From Corella eumyota (taxonomy: Eukaryota; Chordata; Ascidiacea; Phlebobranchia; Corellidae), in assembly GCA_963082875.1 (NCBI GenBank), contig OY720101.1, positions 868,001-932,000 on the forward strand: a stretch of 64,000 nucleotides of DNA, read 5' to 3'. A model generated the notes under the pieces. It saw nothing but the letters and a program-made list of their open reading frames with translations. It had not been told where the DNA came from and did no database searches. Position 1 is the stretch's first letter; each line of letters opens with the position of its first letter. A program made the translations under genes and the position numbers. Positions 36,201-47,689 of this stretch are shown in pieces.

Positions 36201-39200
36201 CGAAACATAGGCCTATTATAGTAGTATATTAATACATTATGGCATTTATAAGCAGTGTTTTTTGTCTACTTAAAATCTAAAACTTTCTTTATTTACACTT
36301 CTAGGTTCATATTATAAGTTAATAAAAGTCAGAAAATAAAAAATAAATATTTGTTACAGGAATGTGGTGACAGATACATTCAACCAACTACCTTGAAAGA
36401 AGCTCATGAAAAATGCTGTAAACAAGCTTTACAAATTTTAAAAAATCTTGGTATTGACGAGAAGCTAGTTGATAAATGTATTGTTCAATTTGATGAGGTT
36501 GCTGATAATTTGCTGAGTAAAAGTGAAGGAAAAAACAATAAATTTAAGGTGATTTTTAAATTAAATTAGTTGGGTGTCCTGGGGTGTCCTGGTCTAAAGC
36601 ATTGGTTAGGGCGTCTGGTCTAAAGCATTGGTTGGGGCGTTCTGGCCTAAAGCATTGGTTAGGGTGTCCTGGTCTAAAGCATTGGTTAGGGTGTTCTGGT
36701 CTAAAGCATTGGTTAGGGTGTCCTGGTCTAAAGCATTGGTTGTGGTGTTCTGGTCTAAAGCATTGGTTAGGGTGTCCTGCTCTAAAGCATTGGTTAAGGT
36801 GTTCTGGTCTAAGGCATTGGTTAGGGTGTCCTGGTCTAAAGCATTGGTTAGGGTGTCCTGGTCTAAAGCATTGGTTAGGGTGTCCTGGTCTAAAGCATTG
36901 GTTACGGTGTCCTGGTCTAAAGCATTGGTTAGGGTGTCCTGGTCTAAAGCATTGGTTAGGGTGTTCTGGTCTAAAGCATTGGTTAGGGTGTTCTGGTCTA
37001 AAGCATTGGTTAGGGTGTTCTGGTCTAAAGCATTGGTTAGGGTGTTCTGGTCTAAAGCATTGGTTAGGGTGTTCTGGTCTAAAGCATTGGTTAGGGCGTT
37101 CTGGTCTAAAGCATTGGTTAGGGCGTTCTGGTCTAAGGCATTGGTTAAGGTGTTCTGGTCTAAAGCATTGGTTAGGGTGTCCTGGTCTAAAGCATTGGTT
37201 AGGGTGTTTTGGTCTAAAGCATTGGTCGGGTTGTCTTGGTCTAAAGCATTGGTTAGGGTGTCCTGGTCTAAGGCATTGGTTACGGTGTTCTGGTCTAAAG
37301 CATTGGTTAGGGTGTCCTGGTCTAAAGCATTGGTTAGGGTGTTCTGGTCTAAAGCATTGGTTAGGGTGTCCTGGTCTAAGGCATTGGTTAAGGTGTTCTG
37401 GTCTAAAGCATTGGTTAGGGTGTTCTGGTCTAAGGCATTGGTTAGGGTATCCTGGCCTAAAGCTTTGGTTAGGGTGTTCTGGTCTAAGGCATTGGTTAGG
37501 GTGTCCTGGTCTAAAGCATTGGTTGGGGCGTTCTGGTCTAAAGCATTGGTTAGGGTATCCTGGTCTAAAGCATTGGTTGGGGCGTTCTGGTCTAAAGCAT
37601 TGGTTAGGGTGTCCTGGTCTAAAGCATTGGTTGGGGCGTTCTGGTCTAAAGCATTGGTTAGGGTGTCCTGGTCTAAAGCATTGGTTAGGGTGTTCTGGTC
37701 TAAGGCATTGGTTAAGGTGTTCTGGTCTAAAGCATTGGTTAGGGTGTCCTGGTCTAAAGCATTGGTTAGGGTGTCCTGGTCTAAAGGATTGGTTAGGGTG
37801 TCCTGGTCTAAAGCATTGGTTAGGGTGTCCTGGTCTAAAGCATTGGTTAGGGTGTCCTGGTCTAAAGGATTGGTTAGGGTGTCCTGGTCTAAAGCATTGG
37901 TTGGGGCGTTCTGGTCTAAAGCATTGGTTAGGGTGTCCTGGTCTAAAGCATTGGTTAGGGTGTCCTGGTCTAAAGCATTGGTTAGGGTGTTCTGGTCTAA
38001 AGCATTGGTTAGGGTGTCCTGGTCTAAAGCATTCGTTGGGGCGTTCTGGTCTAAAGCATTGGTTAGGGTGTCCTGGTCTAAAGCATTGGTTAGGGTGTCC
38101 TGGTCTAAAGCATTGGTTAGGGTGTCCTGGTCTAAAGCATTGGTTAGGGTGTTCTGGTCTAAGGCATTGGTTAGGGTATCCTGGCCTAAAGCTTTAGTTA
38201 GGGTGTCCTGGTCTAAAGCATTGGTTGGGGCGTTCTGGTCTAAGGCATTGGTTGGGGTGTTCTGGTCTAAGGCATTGGTTGGGGTGTCCTGGTCTAAAGC
38301 ATTGGTTGGGGTGTTCTGGTCTAAGGCATTGGTTGGGGTGTCCTGGTCTAAAGCATTGGTTAGGGTGTTTTGGTCTAAAGCATTGGTTAGGGTGTCCTGG
38401 TCTAAAGCATTGGTTAGGGTGTTCTGGTCTAATGCATTGGTTAGGGTGTTTTGGTCTAAAGCATTGGTTAGGGTGTTCTGGTCTAAGGCATTGGTTAAGG
38501 TGTTCTGGTCTAAAGCATTGGTTGGGGCGTTCTGGTCTAAAGCATTGGTTAGGGTGTTCTGGTCTAAAGCATTGGTTAGGGTGTTCTGGTCTAAAGCATT
38601 GGTTAGGGTGTTCTGGTCTAAGGCATTGGTTAGGGTGTCCTGGTCTAAAGCATTGGTTAGGGTGTCCTGGTCTAAAGCATTGGTTAGGGTGTTCTGGTCT
38701 AAGGCATTGGTTAGGGTGTTCTGGTCTAAAGGATTGGTTAGGGTGTTTTGGTCTAAAGCATTGGTTAGGGTATCCTGGTCTAAAGCATTGGTTAGGGTGT
38801 TCTGGTCTAAAGCATTGGTTAGGGTGTTCTGGTCTAAAGCATTGGTTAGGGTGTCCTGGTCTAAAGGATTGGTTAGGGTGTTTTGGTCTAAAGCATTGGT
38901 TAGGGTGTCCTGGTCTAAAGGATTGGTTAAGGTGTTCTGGTCTAAAGCATTGGTTAAGGTGTTCTGGTCTAAAGCATTGGTTAGGGTATCCTGGTCTAAA
39001 GCATTGGTTAGGGTGTTCTGGTCTAAAGCATTGGTTAGGGTGTTCTGGTCTAAAGCATTGGTTAGGGTGTTCTGGTCTAAAGCATTGGTTAGGGTGTCCT
39101 GGTCTAAAGGATTGGTTAGGGTGTTTTGGTCTAAAGCATTGGTTAGGGTATCCTGGTCTAAAGCATTGGTTAGGGTGTTCTGGTCTAAAGCATTGGTTAG

Positions 39201-42003
39201 GGTGTTCTGGTCTAAGGCATTGGTTAGGGTATCCTGGCCTAAAGCTTTAGTTAGGGTGTCCTGGTCTAAAGCATTGGTTAGGGCGTTCTGGTCTAAGGCA
39301 TTGGTTAAGGTGTTCTGGTCTAAGGCATTGGTTGGGGTGTCCTGGTCTAAAGCATTGGTTAGGGTGTTCTGGTCTAAAGCATTGGTTAGGGTGTTTTGGT
39401 CTAAAGCATTGGTTAGGATGTCCTGGTCTAAAGGATTGGTTGGGGCGTTCTGGTCTAAAGCATTGGTTAGGGTGTCCTGGTCTAAAGCATTGGTTAGGGT
39501 GTCCTGGTCTAAAGCATTGGTTAGGGTGTTCTGGTCTAAGGCATTGGTTAGGGTATCCTGGCCTAAAGCTTTAGTTAGGGTGTTCTGGTCTAAGGCATTG
39601 GTTGGGGCGTTCTGGTCTAAAGCATTGGTTACGGTGTCTTGGTCTAAAGCATTGGTTAGGGTGTCCTGGTCTAAAGCATTGGTTAGGATGTCCTGGTCTA
39701 AAGCATTGGTTACGGTGTTCTGGTCTAAAGCATTGGTTAGGGTGTTCTGGTCTAAAGCATTGGTTAGGGTATCCTGGTCTAAGGCATTGGTTAAGGTGTT
39801 CTGGTCTAAAGCTTTGGTTAGGGTGTTCTGGTCTAAAGCATTGGTTAGGGTATCCTGGTCTAAGGCATTGGTTACGGTGTCCTGGTCTAAAGCATTAGTT
39901 GGGGTGTTCTGGTCTAAAGCATTGGTTAGAGTGTTCTGGCCTAAAACAGATCAAATAAATTACTTGATGATGACCTTAATTATTAGGGTGGTGTTTAATA
40001 AATAGACAACATTTGTGTAAAATAAATATATGTTTTATTGTTTTTTAGGCACAGGAAATAAGTTTATTTAAAAAAGTCAAGGAATCAAATTTAAGTTGTT
40101 ATATAAAGGGTATGAAAGAGGTAATTTTTTTTTTAAAACTGAAATTTGTTTAGAAATACATAAACTATGGTTACACATAATTAAAAATCTACATTTTCGA
40201 AAAAAGAAAATAAACTTACTGGATTACAGGACATTAAAAGCAAATTTAAAGAAGAAAAGGAACTAGAAGATATTCATATCAAGCATAAAAATAAAGCACT
40301 AGTTGATTATGAAAACGAAGCAGAAAAATTTGCGATTGCAGAAAGAACAGAAATTAAGGATGACCTTAGAAAACAAATGGAAGCCCATTTCAATATATTA
40401 AAAAATGATAACAAAGTTAACAAGGTATTAAAATATTTTAAAATTTGTATAAAATTAACAATATTGTATACAATTCATAGAAAATATATATTTTAATACT
40501 TATTTATTAATTTGTTCTATTGTAAAATAAATGTGATAAATTATATATATCTTGTAATTAATTATATATATTTTGCAACTTATTTGTTTATTTGTAGAAA
40601 AAGCTTACAAAATTTGCTGAAACAATTCTACAAAATCAAAAAACAAGCTATTTTGTAAAAATGAAACAGGTAATGTAAACCAAATTGTTTAATTAATAAA
40701 TTATGGTTTCTGAAAATTGTAATAGTTTACTTCTATATAAAACAATTTTATAGTTATTTTTTGTTTGTATTTTAAGTTTTAAAACAATAGAAAAGGTGAG
40801 ATTTTAATTTCATGTAGTTATGTGATGACAAAAAAGTAGAAGTTTCAACCTTAGAATCGTTACATGATATCTTAAAACAAGGGGAAGTAAGTTTAATAAA
40901 ACAAGAAATTGAAAACAAAAACATTTCTCGAAGTGTGGAACAAAAGTTTACCAAATATGCTGATGATGAATTTAGTAGCTTTGCGAAAATCTATCAAAGA
41001 AATTTACAAACTATCAACAAAAATCATAATGAATTGCTTAAAAATATACAGGAATGGGGAGCTTTAGCTGAACAGGCTTTAACTTGGTATATAATGCGTG
41101 GTCAATCTAATACTAGTAGTAGTTCTCCAACAAGTGTTAGTCCATCTATATTAAATGCTCTAGGGACTCAAGGATCAATGGACGAATATCTAAGCAAACA
41201 TAGAGTAAAAAAGACAAATTTAGAAGCAGCTATTTTAGAAAATTCTTTATTTCCAGAACCTGCAAAACTTTCTATGGAGTGGGTAAAGAAAAAAGTATCA
41301 GAATTTAATAATTAGTGAAAACTAAGTTAAGACTTTGGTGCCACAATGCAAAATGGCACAACTGTTATTACATACTATTATGTTTTTGTTTATAATTTTT
41401 TTTGGTTTATTTTTTATTTATAATAATTTTTTTATGTTTTATGTATAATCTATTTACATATACTTTATGTTTTCTATTTGTGTCTATCAGTTTAATTTTA
41501 ATTTAAGTTGAAAATATTTAGCCTAAATGAACTCTTAAGATCTTACAATAACCCCAATTGATTTCATCTTTTCTTTTGTACAATATTTTTTACTTTTCTA
41601 AATTTTCTACTCGTTTCTTTAATTCTTTTTTTAAACTTATGAAAGTTTATTTTTTTAGTTTACTGACAACAATTACGTTAAACCAGAGGAACTAGAAAAA
41701 ACTCATAAAGAAATTAGCCAAGTTTTTCAAATTCAAATTCAAAGCGAATTAACCCAAAAAGGGTACGAACTAATTGGAAAAAGTTATGGTGAAAAATGTT
41801 GCGATGATCTTGACAAAAAGTTCCAAACTATAAAAGATGATAATGAGAAAAATAAACCACATCTTTTTAAAAGAATTGGAAAGGGAGTGATAGGAGCTAT
41901 AAAAGATGGTGGGGTTTCATTATTTTCTATTCCACCAGGGGTTGGGACTGTTTTTGGTTTATTTAAAGCAGGAGTAGGTTTTTTAAAGGGATTTAATTCT
42001 TAA
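30215..42003 (+). CDS. Gene D: atlastin-like GTPase with repeated helical stalk and two alternative C-termini (intact copy)
   Basis: Exons: 30215-30438, 30911-31051, 31118-31273, 31461-31538, 31848-32076, 32474-32658, 32864-32935, 33053-33235, 33472-33543, 33671-33907, 34186-34257, 34952-35143, 35271-35342, 36360-36548, 40049-40120, 40230-40424, 40598-40669, then either 40818-41315 or 41659-42003. All read open and in phase: about 980 or 930 residues plus an unidentified first exon, since no ATG precedes the P-loop. The GTPase part shows GAFRKGKS, FLMDTQGAFD, IGSVQIYN and LIRDWSDT. ILEANQKAEILTLIDKAKQQ matches the start of atlastin's middle domain. Six short and five long stalk exons follow. 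There is no hairpin membrane segment where atlastin has one. The role is likely nucleotide-driven self-assembly, perhaps at membranes; the substrate is unknown. Introns carry two minisatellites. A UBA-like first pair, as in A and C, was not found upstream. Confidence 0.85.
34341..34907. repeat. Intronic minisatellite, 32-33 bp unit
   Basis: About 17-18 copies of a unit close to ACTACAATAATAAGATATTA plus TTTTTCAATAAA, ending just before the acceptor of gene D exon 34952-35143. Variant units (ATTAGATATT, AACAACAATAAT) are partly grouped along the array, as expected from local expansion. Confidence 0.95.
35410..35580. repeat. Degenerate tandem repeat, about 28-30 bp, gene D intron
   Basis: Repeating AGAGAATTAGCRGGGGYCGTAAAGT-like units with strong divergence. 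The same family recurs at 45700-45890 in a different intron of gene E. Confidence 0.55.
36570..39946 (+). repeat. Large intronic minisatellite, 27-bp unit, about 125 copies
   Basis: The unit is close to CTAAAGCATTGGTTAGGGTG plus TCCTGGT. It fills almost all of the gene D intron between exons 36360-36548 and 40049-40120. Because 27 is a multiple of 3, two forward frames stay open throughout (WSKALVRVS and GLKHWLGCP repeats). One frame is open for over 1,100 codons. Variants at the GTG/GCG and TCC/TTC positions form local higher-order patterns. It is much richer in G plus C than its surroundings, and each unit contains one TTAGGG. Confidence 0.97.
40818..41315 (+). other. Gene D alternative terminal exon a (hydrophilic)
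   Basis: A 498-nt exon after a CATGTAG acceptor encodes 165 residues and ends TAG. It starts LCDDKKVEVSTLESLH, continues as helix, passes a Ser-rich linker (NTSSSSPTSVSP), and closes with MDEYLSKHRVKKTNLEAA and MEWVKKKVSEFNN. It has no membrane-like segment. Homologues are the exon at 1-245 in gene A and a remnant in gene B. Confidence 0.75.
41659..42003 (+). other. Gene D alternative terminal exon b (Gly-rich hydrophobic tail)
   Basis: A 345-nt exon after a TTTTTTAG acceptor. The first part continues the stalk pattern (FTDNNYVKPEELEKTHKE). The last 45 residues are FKRIGKGVIGAIKDGG, then FSIPPGVGTVFGLFKAG and FLKGFNS, stop at 42001-42003. Genes B (348 nt), C (345 nt) and E (351 nt) end with the homologous exon, so this is the ancestral terminal exon. 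The tail could bind or insert into membrane; that is inferred from composition only. Confidence 0.75.
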
Positions 42004-45000
42004 ATATCTTAAAATAGTTGTTTGTTATCTAACTACAGGACATATAGCAAGTTTATTTTATTGTTTTATATAAAAAAAAAGTATCATGTTGAAGGTTATT
42101 GTAAGTTTTGTATTTATCTTGGATGTTCTAAAGAATTTATATAAAGTTAATGTGATTTTTTAATTTTGCATTTGTATTGTTTTTTTGTTGTCCAGCATAT
42201 TTCATACAGTTAGTTATTGTTTAGGATTTGTATCTTGATTTTTTCTATTTTTTTTAAATTTTTATTTTAACTTGGAATATCATTTGCTTTATCGATATTC
42301 AGTTAGGGTTTTAATACCTTCATATTGTGTAAATTTCCACAGCTTTGATTGTTCGTAAATGATTATTGAATGTAAATATTGTTGCAACCTTTATACTTTA
42401 CATACGTTTTTACATACGTAACAGCCCTTTTTTATTTGGGTGAAATAATAAATCAATCAAGTTAAATAATTAAATTGGTGTATTAAGTATTTAACACCCT
42501 TTAAAGATAAATAAGGTTTTACTTTTGGTGATGCATGTAACTCTTTGGACTAAGATGTATAAAAAAAAAAAATTAATTTATACCATTCTTGAAATTTTTG
42601 TTTGCTCATAAAGTTGTAACTCAAGTTTATTTACTTAGTGAATGCTGTTTCAGCAATTAATTTTTTATTGCCTAATGCACGACTAACTATTAAGCTTAAT
42701 TTGTTAGTGTAAATGATTTTGAGGTACACTATCTACTAGAAAAGAAATTCTATGTACTAGACAAAACTCATAGTTAAAAAAAATTAAAGTGTTTTCACAA
42801 ATGAAAATTAGAAGCTAGAATTAACATTTTTAATTTTATATGCTTAAAGACTTACCTTTTGGTAAACATAAGGCAGTGTTAGTATGCCCTTTACCTTTAA
42901 AGAAAAGTGTTGGCTAATTGTTTCTAATGGTGTGGAATTTAGGGATCTGGATTGGAGAGATAAAATAAGATTTTTCTTTTCTATGGAAGGTACTAAACCT
43001 TCATTTAATCAAATACTAACTTTTAAACAATTTTTATTTTTGTGGCATATATGTATAAGATAAATAAGGTTGAAACTATTTAATTATTTAGAGAGAAAAA
43101 ATGCTCAGATTTGTTCCAACCTTGGAAAACCAGTTCAACTTGTAAAACCAATAAATAATTCGGGCAGCGATGAAGGAGGGTTCGAATTGGACACAGAGGC
43201 TTTAGAAGTAATATTTGGTAATGAAAATGTGAAAGATAAACCAGTTGCATTGTATTCATTGACCGGAGCATTTCGGAAAGGGAAATCTTTTCTTTTGAAC
43301 CTTTTCTTGCACAGATTAAGGTCTAGTAAGGTATGTTTCGGTCAGTATTTAAAAGTGTAAAGTTAAATTAAGTTAATAAGGCAAACTGTTAAATTTTTTT
43401 ATTATTGAATCAATATTTATATAATCAAGTTAATTTTTAAAATAAGGATATGTTTGTTGTTATTTTTTTAAAACTGCATGGTGATAAAAATTTTTTTTTT
43501 ATTTTAAGCCTGAAGAATGGTTAAAAAACAAATCTCAAATATTGAATCCAAAGGATGGTTTCCCTTGGAGAGGTGGTCATGAGAGTGACACAAAAGGAAT
43601 TTGGATTTGGAACCAACCTTTTCCTGTTACTACTGATCATGGAAAAGAAGCAAGTTTTTTTTAATAAAAAATTAAAATAACGGTTAGATTGGAAATAAAT
43701 AAATGTTTAAATTAACAAAAACATTGTATTTTAAGTCAACTTATTTCTTATGGACACTCAAGGAGCATTCGATCTGGTTGGGGACACAAAGAGTTCATCG
43801 GTTATCTTTTCTTTAAGTACTCTGATCGGTTCAGTTCAAATCTACAACGTTTCCCAAGAAATAAACAGTAATGACCTCCAAAACTTACATGTAAGTTTGT
43901 TTGTAACTTTTGTTTTGGTGATGTTGCGCCTAAAATTTATGTTAAGAATTTTTTGCTGTCAAGTATTAAACCAGTATTTATTTTTTTATTAATTGCTCTT
44001 GATATATACTTTCGGTGCTGTTTAGCTGTTTTAAAAACATGATTACCTAATAACAATACAAAAAAACTTTTTTAAATTGAAACATTTTTTTGTACTACTA
44101 AATAGTGTTGCATTATAAAAAAAAATTGAGTACTCATGTACTTAGAATTATTTTTGTAGTTATTTGCAAGTTATGGATATACTTCCAAACAAGAATTTTT
44201 GAAAAACAACAAAGATATTCAAAATCAAGCTCCATTTCAGGTACTATTTGTTGATTTTTAATAAACACAATTACAAATTATTACAGGTATAATTTAAATA
44301 AATAACATTTGTGTTTGCCAGAAATTGATGTTTCTAATTAGAGATTGGCCCCATGCAGATATAAAATTAGGATTAGAAGGGGGCAGTGAATATTTAAAGA
44401 AAATTCTTAACAAAAGTGAAAACAAAGAAATCAATGAAATTCGAGACAACATGAACAAATATTTTACTGATTTGTCTTGTTTTTTGTTGCCTTATCCTGG
44501 AATAAAAATAGCTGAAGGAAACTTCAATTCCATTTAAAGGTTTATCGACTGTGAACCAAAAAAAAAATTATAAAAATTAGTTTTTGATTGTTATCTAAAA
44601 ATACCAAAATATTATTTTTTGTAGATATTGGTCAAAAGTTTTTAGAAATTGTTGATGAATTACAAATTCAATTGTTCCAGCCCCACAACATTGTTGTGAA
44701 AAAAAATAATGGCTGTGATGTCACTGGAAGGGATCTAATCAACCTAATTCATGCCTATTTTGACATTTTTAAAAGTGGAAAAATGCCAGAAGTAGAATCC
44801 ATTGTGGAGGTGCATATTTTCTTTTTTATATTTTGTTTTAAATTTTATAAATCTTTCAACTTAAAATTAGGCATTTAAAATAATTTTTATTCACAATGTA
44901 CGTACTTACATTGGCTGTACCTTTGCTATAACAGTGTTTCTTTTGTTTAGGCAAATTAAAAAGCAGCAATTGTTGCATTAATTCAAAGGGCAAAGCAACA

Positions 45001-45699
45001 TTACATGGAAAATATGAAAATGGTTTGTGAAAGTTTTATTAAACTTTATATAAACATATAAAATATTTTGGCCAAATTTTACATTCACAATAACATATAT
45101 ATATTATTTAATATTTATTTGTTTCTTCGTTATAGTTGTGCCAGCAATATACAAAAAATCTTCAAGAGCTTCATGATGGATGTAAATCATAGGCTCTTGC
45201 AGTCTATAATGATGCTCCTAAACTTGGAGATAGTAAGTTTGTTCAAACGAAGAGAAAAAGTCTTGAAGAATTAATTGATCACCAATTTGACTATTTTACA
45301 GAGAAGAATAAAACATTTTATGTATGAAAATCTAATAAATTGTTTCTAAATTTTATTGTTTTGCATAAGGTATAATATAAAATAAATAATTTAACAGTTT
45401 GCTCTTATTTTTGTAGTCTTTTTATATAGTGTTGTTGTATAAAACATTAAATATTTAATTAAGCATTAACTAATTATTAAATTAATAAAAATATAACAAA
45501 AAATTTAAAAATAAGCCTAATTAATAAACATAATTAATTTTACAGAATCAAATAAAAGACAAGTTAAAATGTATTGTTGAAAATTTGACACAAGAATTTA
45601 AATCAAAGCAGGTATGTTAAAAAATTTTGTTAAGTAGTAAAACTTTGTTTAAAAATTTTGATTACTTGTACTTAATGTTCTTGAAAAGTCTTAAGATTA

Positions 45700-45890
45700 T
45701 AAAATATGAGAGAGAAGCAGCTAGGATCATAAAATTTGAGGAAGTTAGCTGTTCCAGTAAAGTACAACAGAAAATAAGGTAGGATTGTAAACTACAAGAG
45801 AGAATTAGCTAGAACCGTCAAGTAAGAATTAGGTAGTACTGTAAAATACGACAAAGATTTAGCTAGGCTTGCAAAGTGCAATAGAAGTGA
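45700..45890. repeat. Degenerate tandem repeat, about 28-30 bp, gene E intron
   Basis: AGAGAATTAGCTAGAACCGT-like units and variants (AGCTAGGATCATAAAATT, AGGTAGTACTGTAAAATA), related to 35410-35580 in gene D but in the intron before exon 46009-46212. Confidence 0.5.
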
Positions 45891-47486
45891 TCCAAAAGTT
45901 TTATTTAAAGTTGACAAAACTAACTTTTTAGGTTTAGAAACTTTAAAAAACCTAAACACATTTTTAAATAGTTTTAGTTTTTGTTAATAAGCTTATTCTG
46001 TTTATAAGGAATGTTTTATTGAGAAGGAAATACTCGAACAAACAAACACACAAGATCATAATCTAGTTATGGTTAAATTTGAAGAAAAAGTGAAAGATTT
46101 TGACCCTCAATTGCGCCAAGAATTTAAAGAAAGACTTGAAAAAGATATAACCAGTTGTTTTCAAGTTTTTTTAGAAACAAATCAACAAAAAAGGTTTTGT
46201 TTTACATTTAAAGTATATACATATAAAAAAATCTGTCATTGTTTTTATCATGTTAAATTTATTTGCAAATTTATTGTTAATTTATCTTTTACTTACCTGG
46301 TAATGTACTTTCTTCACTATTTTAGGATAAACTAGAAAGAGAATTGTCAGAGTTGTCGATTAGTTGCAAGGAAACTTACATCCTTTTGATGAATGAGGTA
46401 AGAGAAACATTTTATTCCCGTGAAGTATACAAAAGCAATTTTGTTGCCTTGATTTATTTTTACTTTTTTAACATCAAATAAAATATAATATATTTAAAAC
46501 TTATAATTCTAGTTTTAATTAGGCATTCAGTTAGGGTTTAGTTGTTTTAACCCAACATATGTCAAACTACATTTATTATTACAAATATTTTTTTGAATTT
46601 GAAGTATACAGGTGTAGTTCTTGATGAAAAAGCTTTTGTCAAGGCCAATGCAAGAGCTAATGGTACATCTTTAACTAAGTTTGAAAGATTTAATCTTGAA
46701 ACAGACACTGGTGTTCGTGCTGAATACAAATCAATGCTTCTTACCGAACTAAATGATGAAATGTTAAAGTTTAATCAAAATAATGAAACTAACAAAGTTA
46801 TTTTAATTTTTTTTTTAAATTTAATTACATTTTGTTTTATTTTGCATTTTTTTTTGGCAAAAGTTAAATAATGTTGGTTCTGAAGCTTTTATTTTAATTT
46901 TTTTGATCTTTATTACAACTTTTTATTTAAAAAATAATATATTTTGTTTAATATTTAGAAACTAGCTAAAACAAAAACTCTAGAAGCAATTAATAAAGCA
47001 AAGGAAGTGTACTCAAAATTAATGAACAAAGTAAGAAAGTGTATTAAAACTTAAGTGAATATTTTTAATAATATTTAATATTTTTTTAAATGCTTTACTG
47101 AGTTTTACAGTTTTATATTTTTGTAGGAATGTGACGACAAATATGTTGAGCCAGCAAAACTTTGGGAAGTTCACAACCGGTACAGAGCAGAAGCTTTAAA
47201 ATTGTTCGACACACTTAATATGAACACCCACATGGTTGCTGAATGTAAAATCAATTTAATAATAAGGTTGCTGAAAATTTACTTGAACAATTTAAGGGGA
47301 GCAACAACAACAACAAGGTTCTTACAACAAATTTTTTTGTCTTTATAATATGATAAATATTACCAAATTGGTGTACTGGTACAAGTTAAGGGCTTCATTA
47401 CAAAATATTATGGACGTTTTTACTTAGGTAAAAAATAAATAACTGTTACTTTTTTAACTAAACCACTATTTTTTCATATTTATTTA

Positions 47487-47689
47487 TTCCCAATGTGGGA
47501 AGGTCGACTTTACAACTTAAATATAATTGCCCGATAAGTAAGCTGCTTATTATGGGTTAGCTTAGCAGGAGATCATACTAGTTATAACACCTTACCTATG
47601 GGTGCTACAGCATAGAATCGGTGCGAATTAAACCCTAAATCTCTTTTAACATAAACTAAGTGTTCTGACCACTAAACAACACTACCCAT
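47487..47689 (-). repeat. Older tRNA-derived SINE copy in gene E intron
   Basis: Same family in reverse orientation, diverged: GTGTTCTGACCACTAAACAA head region, GCGAATTAAACCCTAAAT in the B-box area, CAATGTGGGAAGGTCGACTT near the 3' end. A shorter tail-like fragment may lie at 48255-48300. Confidence 0.65.

Noticed and set aside
36570-39946. Interstitial telomere repeat
   Set aside because: TTAGGG occurs once per 27-bp unit and is never in tandem with itself.
36628-40005. A 1,125-codon open frame of WSKALVRVS-like repeats
   Set aside because: It is a by-product of a 27-bp minisatellite whose period is a multiple of three. It lies inside a gene D intron, and a second frame is open over much of the same array.
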